DNA from: Thermococcus chitonophagus
GTDB taxonomy: Archaea; Methanobacteriota_B; Thermococci; Thermococcales; Thermococcaceae
Direction of reading: 5' to 3'
Assembly (NCBI RefSeq): GCF_002214605.1
Contig: NZ_CP015193.1
Location: 1,592,978-1,656,977, forward strand
DNA: 64,000 bases
In this document: positions 8,551-18,419 of the stretch, piece after piece
Position numbering within the stretch: position 1 is the first letter of the stretch
How the letters are laid out: each line of letters opens with the position of its first letter
The notes under the pieces: generated by a model
Told to the model about the DNA's origin: nothing
The model's database searches: none
What the model saw: only the letters and a program-made list of their open reading frames with translations
Made by a program: the position numbers and the translations under genes

Positions 8551-9792
8551 ATGAAAGCTGTGATTCTTGCGGGTGGTTTTGGAACTAGATTGAGGCCCAT
8601 TTCATCAACGAGGCCAAAGCCAATGGTTCCCGTCCTTGGGAAGCCTAACCTTCAGTACATTCTCGAGGCCCTTGAGAAGGTTGGTGAGATTGACGAAGTT
8701 ATACTCTCAGTTCACTACATGAGGGGCGAGATTAGGGAGTTCATTCAAGAGAAGATGCAGGATTATCCAAAGGACATTAAGTTCGTCAACGATCCAATGC
8801 CTCTAGAAACAGGTGGAGCCCTAAAGAATGTGGAAGATTATGTGAGCGATGATTTCCTGGTAATTTACGGTGACGTGTTCACGAACTTCAACTATTCTGA
8901 GCTCATAGAGGCACACAAGAAGAACGATGGGTTAATAACCGTTGCACTAACCAAGGTCTACGATCCTGAGAGGTTCGGCGTTGTTATAACTGACGAAGAG
9001 GGTAAGATAGTAGAGTTCGAGGAGAAGCCCAGGAAGCCCAAGACTAACTTAGTCGATGCTGGAATATATGTGGTCAACAAGGACGTTCTAAAGGAGATAC
9101 CAAAGAACAAGGAAGTTTACTTTGAGAGAGAGATCCTTCCGAAGTTCGTCAGCGAGGGCTTGGTCTACGGGTACAAGATGCCAAAGGAGTACTACTGGGT
9201 TGACCTTGGAACTCCCGATGACCTCTTCTATGCCCACCAGATAGCCTTGGATGAGCTTGCAAGGGAGAACGGGTACATGATACTTGGCGAGAACGTCGAT
9301 ATTCCAGAAGACGTTGAGGTTCAAGGGCCGGTGTACATTGACAGCAACGCGAAGATAGGGCATGGGGTTAAGATAAAGGCCTACACGTACATAGGCCCGA
9401 ACACGATAATCGAGGACAAGGCATACATCAAGAGATCGATACTGCTAGGTAGCGATATAATAAAGGAGAGGGCCGAGCTGAAGGACACGATCCTTGGAGA
9501 GGGAGTCGTCGTAGGGAAGAACGTTATCGTCAAGGAAAACGCAGTTGTTGGAGACTACGCAAAGATCTATGATAACCTTGTTATCTACGGAGCTAAGATA
9601 CTCCCATGGAAGAAAGTTGAAGAGTATGAGGCGTACATAAGGATCAAGCTTGACCCAGCAAAGGTGAGGCCAGAGCTAACGCCTGACAGGTGTCCCCTCG
9701 GCCTACCAGAGTGTATCTACAAGAAGTTCAAGGCAATCGCCGGGGAGAAGCCTCCGTGTGATGAGTGTATAGAGAACCAGTGGCTCTTTTGA
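8551..9792 (+). CDS. Sugar-1-phosphate nucleotidyltransferase (mannose-1-phosphate guanylyltransferase-like)
   Basis: 413 residues. The N-terminal catalytic domain opens with the nucleotide-binding signature (LAGGFGTRLRPISSTRPKPM, residues 6-25) and has the metal/substrate region IYGDVFTNFN and the lysine motif EFEEKPRKPK. From about residue 245 it has a left-handed beta-helix with hexapeptide repeats (DIPEDVEVQGPVYIDSNAKIG onward). It joins NTP and sugar-1-phosphate for glycan or compatible-solute synthesis; GTP/mannose against other substrates cannot be decided from sequence. The C-terminus (from residue 378) has four cysteines (DRCPLG, PECIYK, PPCDECIEN) that could bind metal. The start follows a GGTGATA ribosome binding site. 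Confidence 0.9.
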   Translation: MKAVILAGGFGTRLRPISSTRPKPMVPVLGKPNLQYILEALEKVGEIDEVILSVHYMRGEIREFIQEKMQDYPKDIKFVNDPMPLETGGALKNVEDYVSDDFLVIYGDVFTNFNYSELIEAHKKNDGLITVALTKVYDPERFGVVITDEEGKIVEFEEKPRKPKTNLVDAGIYVVNKDVLKEIPKNKEVYFEREILPKFVSEGLVYGYKMPKEYYWVDLGTPDDLFYAHQIALDELARENGYMILGENVDIPEDVEVQGPVYIDSNAKIGHGVKIKAYTYIGPNTIIEDKAYIKRSILLGSDIIKERAELKDTILGEGVVVGKNVIVKENAVVGDYAKIYDNLVIYGAKILPWKKVEEYEAYIRIKLDPAKVRPELTPDRCPLGLPECIYKKFKAIAGEKPPCDECIENQWLF

Positions 9793-9850
9793 TTTCCTTC
9801 TTTTTCTAAAAATTTAAAAGCCCTTAATTTTTCTTCACTCGGGGGTTGAA

Positions 9851-11167
9851 ATGTTAAGGACACACTATTCTAGCGAGATAACCGAGGAGCTCAACGGGAA
9901 GAGGGTTAAGGTTGCCGGCTGGGTTCAGGAGGTTAAGGATCTAGGGGGAATAAAGTTCGTCTGGATAAGGGACAGGGAAGGAATAGTGCAGGTAACCGCT
10001 CCAAAGAAGAAAGTACCTCCGGAGATATTCAAGCTCATCCCTAAGCTCAACAGCGAAGATGTTGTGGTGGTTGAGGGCATAGTCAACTTCACCCCAAAGG
10101 CAAAGCTTGGCTTCGAGATAATTCCAGAGAAGTTTGAGGTAATAAGCAGAGCTCAGGCTCCCCTTCCCCTTGACCCTACGGGAAAGGTCAAGGCTGAGCT
10201 GGACACTAGGCTAGACAACAGGTTCATGGATGTGAGAAATCCAAAGGTTATGGCAATATTCAAGATAAGGTCGAATGTGTTTAGGGCTGTGAGGGAGTTC
10301 TTCTACAACGAGGGCTTCATAGAGATCCACACGCCCAAGATAATAGCAACTGCAACCGAGGGAGGAACTGAGCTGTTCCCAATGAAATACTTCGAGAATG
10401 ATGCATTCCTCGCTCAATCCCCACAGCTGTACAAGCAGATTATGATGGCAACTGGGCTTGACAAGGTGTTTGAAGTGGCTCCAATATTTAGGGCTGAGGA
10501 ACACAACACCACGAGGCACCTAAATGAGGCTTGGAGCATAGATGCAGAAATGGCCTTCATAGAGAACGAGGAAGAGGTTATGGACTTACTTGAGAGGCTT
10601 GTTGTTTACACGATCAAGTACGTGAGGGAAAACAACGAGAAAGAGCTTAAGATTTTGGAGTTCGAGCTTGAAGAGCCAAAGCAGCCCTTCCCCAGGATAA
10701 CGTATGATAAGGCCCTTGAGATTTTAGCTGATTTAGGTAAGGAAATTCCCTGGGGTGAGGATATAGATACAGAGGGAGAAAAACTACTAGGTAGGTATAT
10801 AAAGGAAAACGAGGAAGCAGACTTGTATTTTATCTATAAGTATCCGAGTGAAGCTAAGCCCTTCTACATAATGAAGTACGATGATAAGCCCGAAATATGT
10901 AGGGCCTTTGACTTGGAGTACAGGGGCATTGAGATAAGTTCGGGGGGGCAGAGAGAGCATAGGCACGAGATCTTGGTTGAGCAAATAAAGGAGAAAGGAC
11001 TTAATCCGGAGAGCTTCGAGTTCTATTTAAGGGCATTCAGGTACGGAATGCCCCCTCATGGAGGCTTTGGGCTTGGAGCTGAAAGACTCATAATGAGGAT
11101 GCTTGACATTGGTAATATTAGAGAGGTAATCTTGTTCCCCAGAGACAGGAGAAGGCTTGTTCCTTGA
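9851..11167 (+). CDS. aspS: Aspartyl-tRNA synthetase
   Basis: 438 residues, the archaeal AspRS length. The N-terminal OB-fold anticodon-binding domain ([18 protein letters not shown]) covers roughly residues 15-100. The class II core has motif 2 ([22 protein letters not shown]) and motif 3 near the C-terminus ([16 protein letters not shown]). No bacterial insertion domain is present. It charges tRNA-Asp in the cytoplasm; whether it also charges tRNA-Asn is not decidable here. GGGGGTTGAA precedes the ATG. It follows the nucleotidyltransferase by 58 bases and may share its transcript. Confidence 0.97.
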   Translation: MLRTHYSSEITEELNGKRVKVAGWVQEVKDLGGIKFVWIRDREGIVQVTAPKKKVPPEIFKLIPKLNSEDVVVVEGIVNFTPKAKLGFEIIPEKFEVISRAQAPLPLDPTGKVKAELDTRLDNRFMDVRNPKVMAIFKIRSNVFRAVREFFYNEGFIEIHTPKIIATATEGGTELFPMKYFENDAFLAQSPQLYKQIMMATGLDKVFEVAPIFRAEEHNTTRHLNEAWSIDAEMAFIENEEEVMDLLERLVVYTIKYVRENNEKELKILEFELEEPKQPFPRITYDKALEILADLGKEIPWGEDIDTEGEKLLGRYIKENEEADLYFIYKYPSEAKPFYIMKYDDKPEICRAFDLEYRGIEISSGGQREHRHEILVEQIKEKGLNPESFEFYLRAFRYGMPPHGGFGLGAERLIMRMLDIGNIREVILFPRDRRRLVP

Positions 11168-11261
11168 TTAATTTTCGTCTTGTTTTCTACACATTTTCTA
11201 TCATTTTGCCATAATTTTTATATAATTTAAGTATAAATAATCCTTCTACGGAGGCATGTTC

Positions 11262-12015
11262 ATGATAGAATTAACACAGTTAGTCTTGATAATCTTTGGA
11301 TTTTTTGCCTCTATTGTCATAATATTAATCCTAATTATAACGGTAAAGTTCAAGAAATTTTTTGTGCTTATGTTCCCTGAGGCAAAAGGGTTCTTATAAA
11401 ATAATATCCCTATCTTTTGCACTAACTGCTACTGATTTGATGTTAGTAGCACTGTTCAGGATATATAATCCCAGGCCCTACTTCTTTGTTATCCTGAATT
11501 TGCTTATTGTTGGAGCATTCCTTACCTATGCCTATGGATGGTATAAACTCCTAAGTCTGACTGTAGGGGCTAAAATACCATGGGGTTTGAAGGAATACAG
11601 CTTTGTCCCAGGAGTTCATCTAATATTCGAGAATACATCTTTTACAAAAATCACTGACGTTCTTCCTCCATTTAAATTAATATTGACAAGGGATCCCTGG
11701 AAGTTTAGAGGGGAAAATAATGTTTATTGGATAACAAAAATGACCACTAATAGAAGTATACAACCAACAGACTTGGAAAAACTTGGCTATATAGCCTCAA
11801 CTTTTATGAATGCATCGTCAGATAAAAAGGTGATAATAATCGATGGTATTGAATACTTAGTTATTGAAAATGGATTCGAAAGAGTCTTCAAGTGGCTAAC
11901 TGTAATTCACGACATCGCAAGGACAACAAATACCCTAGTTCTTGTCCCGATCAAGAAAGAGGCCCTTAAAGAAAGAGAAATAGCCCTTCTAAAAAGGGAG
12001 TTCAGGGAGTACTAA
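11262..12015 (+). pseudogene. DUF835 membrane protein gene with a frameshift
   Basis: An ATG at 11262 behind GGAGG begins MIELTQLVLIIFGFFAS and gives one transmembrane segment, but the frame stops at TAA 11397. The downstream frame, readable from about 11362, continues with KGSYKIISLSFALTATDL, two more membrane helices and a complete DUF835-type domain (PGVHLIFENTSF to LLKREFREY). The two halves join smoothly at an AAAAGGG run (11384-11390) if one base is gained or lost there. The downstream frame alone has no credible ribosome binding site. It is either a genuine pseudogene, a sequencing error or a slippery-site frameshift. An intact paralogue of similar layout is at 16.8 kb. The 3' end overlaps the convergent GH57 gene by 4 bases. 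Confidence 0.7.
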
Positions 12016-13808
12016 TCTTTCCCTTTGTGCTCACACCACTCCCTGTTCTCCCACTTTCCGTGCATCTCTCCTGGGATGTGACCTGTGTCCGGAACCGCCT
12101 CCTCTAGATCGTAGAGAGTATCTATAACGCTCCTCATGTCCTGGGGGAGATCCCTCTTCCCAACGTACAGAGCGGCCCTTGTGACAACGTTGTACTTGCT
12201 ATTCGGCACTTCGCTCTTCAACGAGTCGAACCAAGCTTTCTCAGTTGTCTCCCAGCCTTCCAATCCCTTCATTCTGAAGAGGTCATAATCATAGTACAGC
12301 TGTGGAAATGCTAATAGTTTCATGTACTCTAAGAAGATGTAATTGGCCCTCTCCTCGTTCTCCTCAAGGTAAAGTTCCATCAGCTCGATGAGTGCCTTGC
12401 TTATCACAGCAACGTTTCCAAAGGCAACCCTTGTGTCTATATTCTCCCAGAATCTTGGGCAGGAGTGGTTGGCTAAGAGCATCAAATAGTATATCCTCCC
12501 AAGCTTCAAAGCCAAGGAAGGATCTGCATCTTTTATAGGTTCCATAACGTAGTCAACGCTCGTATCGAGCTCAAAGTATTCATAGTGCTCCCTGAAGAAG
12601 ATCCTTGAATACCTCACCAAGAATTCCTTTATTGCTTCAATCTCCTTTATTCCCTGGGCCCTCAGCATGTCGATTACTCCAAACCTTATGGTCCTATTCA
12701 GCTCTCTGAAGAGCTTCATGAAAGCATACTTCCAAAGTTGTGAGACCTTCCTATTCTTGTACCACCTATGGATCACAACGTTATCCTCCCTTCTTATCCC
12801 TGTCCACCTCATGTCGCTCGTTCTTCCATCTATGCTAAGGTCAAAGTAATCGCTCCAGCTTGAGAAGTCCTTGACGTTTATTCTGAAACTCTCGCTACAT
12901 TCCCCTGGGAGGGATTTATACTCACCTAATGTCTTCCTCCTTATGAACTCAGCAACGTTGACTATTTCAATTCCCCTCTTCTTGAGTCCATCTATCCAGC
13001 CTAGAAATTTATCTAACTGCTTTGGATTAGCAACCAAACTCTCAAGGTCACTTGACAGGAAGACTAGATACTCTATTCCCTCTTTCTCCTTAAATACATC
13101 TACGCAACCCTCTGCAACGGCCCTCGTTAGACCCTCAGTGTCTAGAGTGTTGAATGCAAAGGCATCGCTTATATAGTGAATTCTACCAAAGACGAAGGCA
13201 CTCTTTCCATCACATAGGTACTTGTTGCACGAAAATCTAGCCTGGGGAATATTCACTCCTATGAACTGTCTCTCGTCCAGTAAGAACACAACATCCTTGT
13301 CTGTTGCCTCTGTAACTATCCTAGCAGTATCCCTCGTTATAACGTTTTCAGGAAGCCAGAAAGCAACTATTGGCTTCCTAGCTATGAACGGTTTGTAGAA
13401 GTCGAAAGATATCCTCGCAAGTATTTCCTGTTCAAAGTGACTTAGGTGGGGCATTATTGGGTGGAAGGGGACTGTAACAACGGGTTCAACTTGAGTTTCA
13501 AGAGTCTCCGTTATTTCCCCATATATCTTCGGCTTATACTTCAGAACCATGTAGAGTGTGAACGGCTCGAAATCAACGCTTACGGAACCTTCATCAAGCA
13601 TTCTAAGCGTGTCATCAACGTATTCATAAGCCTTAATCATTGCCCTAGTCCAGTTCCTCCCCTTAACTTCCTCATCCCTTATCTCCAATGCTACTGGGCT
13701 AAGCCTCTCTGAGTACTTTATGGGATCCCAACCCGAGCCGTCGTGGACGTATATAATATCTCCAGGCTGATAGGCATGGAAGTGGTATGTGAACTTCATA
13801 AACATCAT
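12012..13808 (-). CDS. Glycoside hydrolase family 57 protein
   Basis: 598 residues. It starts MMFMKFTYHFHAYQPGD, containing the GH57 HxHxxQP-type first motif, followed by PFHPIMPHLSHFE and AFWLPENV, where the glutamate is in the position of the GH57 catalytic nucleophile. FLSSDLESLV probably carries the acid/base aspartate. The C-terminal half is helical. GH57 enzymes act on alpha-glucans (amylase, branching, 4-alpha-glucanotransferase); the exact activity is unknown and no signal peptide is seen, so it is probably intracellular. The gene overlaps its upstream partner by 4 bases (ATGA) and sits in an operon with a KaiC-like ATPase. Confidence 0.85.
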   Translation of the reverse strand: MMFMKFTYHFHAYQPGDIIYVHDGSGWDPIKYSERLSPVALEIRDEEVKGRNWTRAMIKAYEYVDDTLRMLDEGSVSVDFEPFTLYMVLKYKPKIYGEITETLETQVEPVVTVPFHPIMPHLSHFEQEILARISFDFYKPFIARKPIVAFWLPENVITRDTARIVTEATDKDVVFLLDERQFIGVNIPQARFSCNKYLCDGKSAFVFGRIHYISDAFAFNTLDTEGLTRAVAEGCVDVFKEKEGIEYLVFLSSDLESLVANPKQLDKFLGWIDGLKKRGIEIVNVAEFIRRKTLGEYKSLPGECSESFRINVKDFSSWSDYFDLSIDGRTSDMRWTGIRREDNVVIHRWYKNRKVSQLWKYAFMKLFRELNRTIRFGVIDMLRAQGIKEIEAIKEFLVRYSRIFFREHYEYFELDTSVDYVMEPIKDADPSLALKLGRIYYLMLLANHSCPRFWENIDTRVAFGNVAVISKALIELMELYLEENEERANYIFLEYMKLLAFPQLYYDYDLFRMKGLEGWETTEKAWFDSLKSEVPNSKYNVVTRAALYVGKRDLPQDMRSVIDTLYDLEEAVPDTGHIPGEMHGKWENREWCEHKGKD

Positions 13809-14212
13809 TTAACCCTCCTGGTTAGTATCTTAGGAAGGCTTAAACCCTTAAATCCTTCTAAAATCCTGGGAACCTTCTCCTTTTTAGGGAACTCGTGAAC
13901 TTCATCTGTAGCTCTTGAAGCCTCGATTTTTTTAGGTTTGCCTTTGATTCTCTCCCTCTCTTCCTTCATTAAGCCGGCATTAATTCTCCTTGCGCGCTCT
14001 TTCTTTCCGGCCTCCTTCCCCTCTTTATAAGCATGTTTAACTTCTTCGTAGATTCCCAGTTTCCTAGCTTCAATATATATCTCCCGCCTTATCTCAGCGA
14101 CCCATCCTGACCAGTCCAAGTGGCCATAAAGGCCCACATAAAAGCCGAACAAATAGGCCTTCTTAATGATGTTCTTTTCATGCAATATTTCATCAAGTTC
14201 ATATCTTCTCAT
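13805..14212 (-). CDS. Uncharacterised basic helical protein
   Basis: 135 residues, very rich in Lys, Arg and Glu. The N-terminal half reads as helices (ELDEILHEKNIIKKAYLFGF, then WVAEIRREIYIEARKLG). The C-terminal half is low-complexity and basic (RRINAGLMKEERERIKGKPK). I do not recognise a family. It overlaps both neighbours by a base or a few bases, so translation is probably coupled in the KaiC-like / this gene / GH57 operon. A scaffold or nucleic-acid-binding role is only a guess. Confidence 0.65.
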   Translation of the reverse strand: MRRYELDEILHEKNIIKKAYLFGFYVGLYGHLDWSGWVAEIRREIYIEARKLGIYEEVKHAYKEGKEAGKKERARRINAGLMKEERERIKGKPKKIEASRATDEVHEFPKKEKVPRILEGFKGLSLPKILTRRVK

Positions 14213-14925
14213 TATCCCTCGACCTCAAACGGAGACTTATCATAAACGACCAGTCCTTTATCTGTAAATTTTAGTAGCTTAAGGTTTGGATCATGCTTTA
14301 TCCCCCTCATCTTAAATATCTGGATTGCCCTGATCATTCTACCTTCATGCATGAAGTAGTGGAGCATTATTATCCCGCTAACGAGGTAGTGCTCTTCGGA
14401 ATACCTATCGAGATCTATCATCTCCGCTATGAGATAAGCTGTAACTCCAAGATCTTCAAGTCCCCTTATGAACTTTGCCAATTCGACCCTCTTCTCCACA
14501 GGATCTTGCTGTGGAAAGTCTATTGCAGTTAGGGGATCTATTACTAATCTTGTAATCTTTTCATCCTCGACTATCTCCCTGATTCTCGAAAGAACACTTC
14601 TCCACGTAGGAACTCTTGTCGATTCCCTCCAAAGGATTGGGCCAAGGTCGAAGAGCATAAGCTTCCACGTGTTTACATAAGCGTATATCGAAGGGTCGAA
14701 CCTGACCATGTCCTTTACTACTTCCTCAGGCTTGTGAATGAGAGAAATATAGGCAGTCTTCTCTCCTCTCCTAGCCCCCTCTAATAGGAACTGCATCCCA
14801 AAAGTAGTTTTACCGCTCCCAGGAGGTCCAATGACAAGGTAGACCCTCCCTGGAATTAAACCACCTTCAATTAGTTCATCGAGCCCTTTAACTCCAGTCG
14901 ACACTCTTTCAGAATACAGTTGCAT
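14212..14925 (-). CDS. KaiC/RadA-superfamily ATPase (single domain)
   Basis: About 237 residues from ATG 14925, which has GGTGAGG just before it. Longer in-frame starts up to 15093 would run into the divergent dipeptidase gene. The protein begins MQLYSERVSTGVKGLDEL, has Walker A (GPPGSGKTT) and Walker B (RLVIDPLTAID), the normal pattern of single-domain KaiC-like or GvpD-like ATPases. These bind ATP and often act as signalling or regulatory oligomers. Cotranscription with a GH57 protein suggests a link to glucan metabolism, but that is inference. Confidence 0.85.
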   Translation of the reverse strand: MQLYSERVSTGVKGLDELIEGGLIPGRVYLVIGPPGSGKTTFGMQFLLEGARRGEKTAYISLIHKPEEVVKDMVRFDPSIYAYVNTWKLMLFDLGPILWRESTRVPTWRSVLSRIREIVEDEKITRLVIDPLTAIDFPQQDPVEKRVELAKFIRGLEDLGVTAYLIAEMIDLDRYSEEHYLVSGIIMLHYFMHEGRMIRAIQIFKMRGIKHDPNLKLLKFTDKGLVVYDKSPFEVEG

Positions 14926-15026
14926 ACTCCTCACCATCCTAAGGATAAGTAGCGTTACCAAATACTTATTCTTTTCCATTCGAAAATCAATTAAACTTTG
15001 AGATATATGCCTAAACAGGTGATCGG

Positions 15027-15956
15027 ATGATATTCGATGCACATTCAGACCTGCCAACGTACGTCTATGAAGAAAGGGGGAAGGGAAAAACAAGGGTTTT
15101 AGAGAACAAATACGATGAATTCTTTAATGGAATCTCAGCAAGGGTTATGAGCGTGTGGAGTAGACCTGAAAAGAGACCCATAATGCTTAGATATACCTTG
15201 GAAGCGATAAATAGGCTCTTTAAGGATGTAGAAGAAGGGCAGAGATTTGAGATTGTTGGAACTGTGAGGGAAATGGAGGAAGCTATCAAGGCAGGTAAAG
15301 TAGCATTTTGGCTTGGCATTGAGGGAGGGGAGCCAGTTGAAAGCTTAGATATTCTTGAGATACTGTACTCCCTGGGACTTAGGGTATTAACGTTGACATG
15401 GAGCCTTAGGAACCAGATAGGAGATGGAGTTTTCGAAAGAACAAATGGAGGTCTTACAAACTTTGGGGTCGAGGTCGTTGGAAAGGCAGAGGAGCTCGGA
15501 ATAGTCCTCGATCTGAGTCACATAAATAAGGCAGGATTCTGGGATACCCTTGAAGTTACGGGGTTCCCCGTTATAGCCTCACACTCAAATGCCAAGGCCC
15601 TCTGCGATAACCCCAGGAACTTAACAGATGACCAAATAAAGGCAATAGCCGAGAGGGATGGAGTTATTGGAGCTGTGGCAATTCCGGCCTTCGTGGACAA
15701 GGAAAAGCCAACAATAGAGAAGTACGTCAAGCACATCGAGTACATGGTCGATCTTGTAGGATACAAGTATGTGGGTTTGGGCTTTGACTTCGTTTACTAC
15801 CTTCCAGGATGGAGCGGGAAGAGTGTTGAGGGCTTTGAGAATGAATCAAAGATTCCAAAGCTCATTGAGCTTCTTAACGAGAGGTTCAGCGAAAAGGAAG
15901 TTAAAGCTATAACTTTCGAAAACTTCAAGAGGGTGTTTGAAAGGGTAATTGGCTGA
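15027..15956 (+). CDS. Membrane dipeptidase (peptidase M19 family)
   Basis: 309 residues. The N-terminal zinc motif is MIFDAHSDLPTYV (H6, D8). The bridging glutamate is in FWLGIEGGEP (E98) and histidine ligands are in LDLSHINKAGF and VIASHSNAKAL. The LGFDFVYYLPG region near residue 250 is typical of the C-terminal substrate loop. M19 enzymes are zinc hydrolases of dipeptides, including those with a D-residue. No signal peptide is visible, so it is probably cytoplasmic despite the family name. It begins a three-gene plus-strand operon with the methyltransferase and the DUF835 protein. Confidence 0.92.
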   Translation: MIFDAHSDLPTYVYEERGKGKTRVLENKYDEFFNGISARVMSVWSRPEKRPIMLRYTLEAINRLFKDVEEGQRFEIVGTVREMEEAIKAGKVAFWLGIEGGEPVESLDILEILYSLGLRVLTLTWSLRNQIGDGVFERTNGGLTNFGVEVVGKAEELGIVLDLSHINKAGFWDTLEVTGFPVIASHSNAKALCDNPRNLTDDQIKAIAERDGVIGAVAIPAFVDKEKPTIEKYVKHIEYMVDLVGYKYVGLGFDFVYYLPGWSGKSVEGFENESKIPKLIELLNERFSEKEVKAITFENFKRVFERVIG

Positions 15957-15962
15957 GGAATT

Positions 15963-16799
15963 ATGGCGATATATTACCTAACATTTAGGGAAGCTAGGGC
16001 CCTCCTAACTGGAACTTTGGAGATAAACCCAGACCTAGGTAAAACCGACACAAAGATAGAAGTAAAAAAAGAGGGAAATACCTTTGTATTCCCCGATGGA
16101 ACCATAGTAAAAGAGGAGATAATTAGAAAGATAGCCCGGGATGAGGGTACTGTGTACTTCATAAAAGAGGGAGAAGTGTTTAAAGCAGCAATAGCCAGAG
16201 AGCACTTCTATAAGCTCGTTCCCACAATTCCCCCCACGATAGAGATAAACGGAATAAGGATGCATAGAACAAAAGATACAAACCCACTAAGGGATACTCT
16301 AGCCAAAGTAAACACCGTCAATCCCAGGGAGGGGGAAAAGGTTCTAGACACGTGCATGGGTTTAGGGTATACGGCCATTGAGGCTGCGAGAAGGGGAGCT
16401 CATGTAGTCACGATAGAAAAGGATCCCAACGTAATAGAGCTTGCAAGAATAAACCCATGGAGCCTAGAACTCTTTTCAAATTCCAGGATAAAGATTATTC
16501 ACGGTGATTCTTACGAGGTTATCAAGAAATTTGAAGATGAAGAATTCAATGTGATAATTCACGATCCTCCAAGGTTCTCGCTGGCTGGAGAGCTCTACAG
16601 CGAGAAATTCTACAAGGAACTGTACAGGGTATTAAAGCCGGGTGGACGGCTGTTCCACTATGTAGGCAACCCAGGGAAGAAGTACAGGCACAAGGACATT
16701 CAAAGGGGAGTTATGGAGAGACTAAGGAGGGCAGGATTTGTGAGAGTCAGAAAGGTCGAGGAGGCCCTCGGGGTTGTAGCTCTCAAGCCAGAGCGGTGA
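15963..16799 (+). CDS. Class I SAM-dependent methyltransferase (archaeal COG2521-like)
   Basis: 278 residues. The N-terminal 110 residues form an archaeal accessory domain (YLTFREARALLTGTLEI). The Rossmann methyltransferase follows, with SAM motif I LDTCMGLGYTAIEAA, acidic motif II VVTIEKDPN, and motif IV VIIHDPPRFS. The DPPR motif suggests methylation of an exocyclic nitrogen of a nucleobase, in RNA or DNA, but the substrate is not known. It follows the dipeptidase by 6 bases and its stop overlaps the next start. Confidence 0.85.
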   Translation: MAIYYLTFREARALLTGTLEINPDLGKTDTKIEVKKEGNTFVFPDGTIVKEEIIRKIARDEGTVYFIKEGEVFKAAIAREHFYKLVPTIPPTIEINGIRMHRTKDTNPLRDTLAKVNTVNPREGEKVLDTCMGLGYTAIEAARRGAHVVTIEKDPNVIELARINPWSLELFSNSRIKIIHGDSYEVIKKFEDEEFNVIIHDPPRFSLAGELYSEKFYKELYRVLKPGGRLFHYVGNPGKKYRHKDIQRGVMERLRRAGFVRVRKVEEALGVVALKPER

Positions 16800-17824
16800 T
16801 CAAGATGGAAGCTGATGTCATTTCGAGAGTTTTGATAGCTGGAATAGGTATAGCGACTGCAATATACTTCTTCAGGATCGGCTATGAGGAAGAAAGAAAG
16901 GATGCTGTGTATGGCGGGGCAGGCTGGATGATGCTCTCCCTTTATTATATACTTAGACATGTAGGAATTTCCAGGGAGATTTCAGAAATGCTACTGTATT
17001 TTTATGCCTTAGGAATGGCACTGTACACGGTAACCCTGCTTGAGGACGTTTCTCCCACCGCTCTGCGGTATGTTAAGTGCTACCTCCTAGTTCCGATGAG
17101 CCATGTTCTCTATAGAGCAATAACCCTAAGCGCTGGACTAAAAAGAGCCCCAATTGGTGGAATAGCTGGAGATTCCGGGTTCATGCTCCTAATTTCTGCC
17201 TACATACTATGGAAAGGACTTGGAGAGGATGGCAGACTAACGAGTATTGGAATGATAATCCTGGGAATTGACTTAACGCTGTACAAGTTCATAGGGGACA
17301 CGTTCGTCGATGTCCTCTTCATACTGGCTGGGGCACTATTACTCTCATTCGCCAGCATAAGGAAGTACTCAAGGCTAGTTAAGGTCATAAGCAAGGGGGA
17401 AATGCCTGAAATAAAGCCCGGGATTAAGATAGTTCCAGACGCATATTTCGAAGTTCTCCTAGAAACACTGGAAGACAAGCCGGTCCTCTTCTTCACTAGG
17501 GACCTCAACAGGAAATCAGAGAACTGGACGATATTCTACGTTACCAATACCCAAGTTGAAAACGGCGTAAGGCCAACTGAGCTGGAGAAGATGACTCATC
17601 TAGCTGTAAGGTTCCTGAGAGAGGTCAGAGAAGCGGGAGGAAGGGGAATAGTTGCTATAGACTGTTTAGAATTCCTGAGGCTGTACAATGATCTTAAGTC
17701 AATTCTAAAGTTCCTCCACACCCTTAGGGACTACGCGCTAAAAGAAGGAGGAAGTGTGATCGTGGCGTACACGCCGGAAGCATGGGAAGAAAATGAGAAA
17801 GCAATGCTACTCGGAATCCAGTGA
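16796..17824 (+). CDS. DUF835 membrane protein
   Basis: 342 residues. About six hydrophobic segments fill residues 5-195 (MEADVISRVLIAGIGIATA onward). A soluble C-terminal DUF835-type domain follows (PGIKIVPDAYFEVLLETLED through VIVAYTPEAWEE). The start is GTG 16796 overlapping the preceding stop, or ATG 16805. DUF835 proteins are common in Thermococcales; the domain looks like a RecA-fold relative without a clear Walker A, and the function is unknown. It is the intact counterpart of the frameshifted gene at 11.3 kb. Confidence 0.8.
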   Translation: MIKMEADVISRVLIAGIGIATAIYFFRIGYEEERKDAVYGGAGWMMLSLYYILRHVGISREISEMLLYFYALGMALYTVTLLEDVSPTALRYVKCYLLVPMSHVLYRAITLSAGLKRAPIGGIAGDSGFMLLISAYILWKGLGEDGRLTSIGMIILGIDLTLYKFIGDTFVDVLFILAGALLLSFASIRKYSRLVKVISKGEMPEIKPGIKIVPDAYFEVLLETLEDKPVLFFTRDLNRKSENWTIFYVTNTQVENGVRPTELEKMTHLAVRFLREVREAGGRGIVAIDCLEFLRLYNDLKSILKFLHTLRDYALKEGGSVIVAYTPEAWEENEKAMLLGIQ

Positions 17825-18409
17825 TCACTTGCCCTTGCCTTCGTTGGCCCTGATACTTGGCCTGACTTTCTCTGCACCCTTACCCTTGTTCCTGAGGCCT
17901 CTTCCCTTCTTACCTGCAGAGGTGAGACCTCTGAACACTCTACCCTTGTGGTGCTTGAGGGCAATCCAGGCTATCTTCGGATCGGACTTGATAACTGGGT
18001 GGTGCGGATCGACCATTATGACCTCAAACCACTTGTACATTCCGTCCTCTCCAACCCAGTAAGAGTTGAGAACTTCAAGGTTTGGGAACTTTCTCGCTGC
18101 CTTCTCCTCGGCGATCCACTGGAGGCTCTTCTTTGGACTATATTTGACCTGACCCATCTTGCTTGGCTTCCTTCCGCCCTTCCACCTGGGCCTCTTCCTT
18201 CCTCCTCTCCTGACCCTAACCCTCACGATAACGTAGCCCTGCTTTGCCTGGTAACCCAAAGCCCTAGCCCTGTCAAGCCTCGTGGGCCTCTCAATCCTAA
18301 CGACGACGGGCTCTCTCCTCCACTTTATCATCCTCTGCTTGAGTAGTTGACCTACATAGCTCTTCTTCGGGTTCTTCCATGCTTCCCTAATGTACTTGTA
18401 CATTCCCAT
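17825..18409 (-). CDS. rpl15e: Ribosomal protein L15e
   Basis: 194 residues, the normal archaeal L15e length. It begins [17 protein letters not shown] and is strongly basic, with the typical [18 protein letters not shown] segment and [19 protein letters not shown]-terminus. It is a structural protein of the large ribosomal subunit, contacting 23S rRNA. GGGGGAG precedes the ATG. The 5' leader is GC-rich and can fold (see 18420-18480). It ends one base after the convergent DUF835 gene. Confidence 0.98.
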   Translation of the reverse strand: MGMYKYIREAWKNPKKSYVGQLLKQRMIKWRREPVVVRIERPTRLDRARALGYQAKQGYVIVRVRVRRGGRKRPRWKGGRKPSKMGQVKYSPKKSLQWIAEEKAARKFPNLEVLNSYWVGEDGMYKWFEVIMVDPHHPVIKSDPKIAWIALKHHKGRVFRGLTSAGKKGRGLRNKGKGAEKVRPSIRANEGKGK

Positions 18410-18419
18410 CTTTCTCCCC

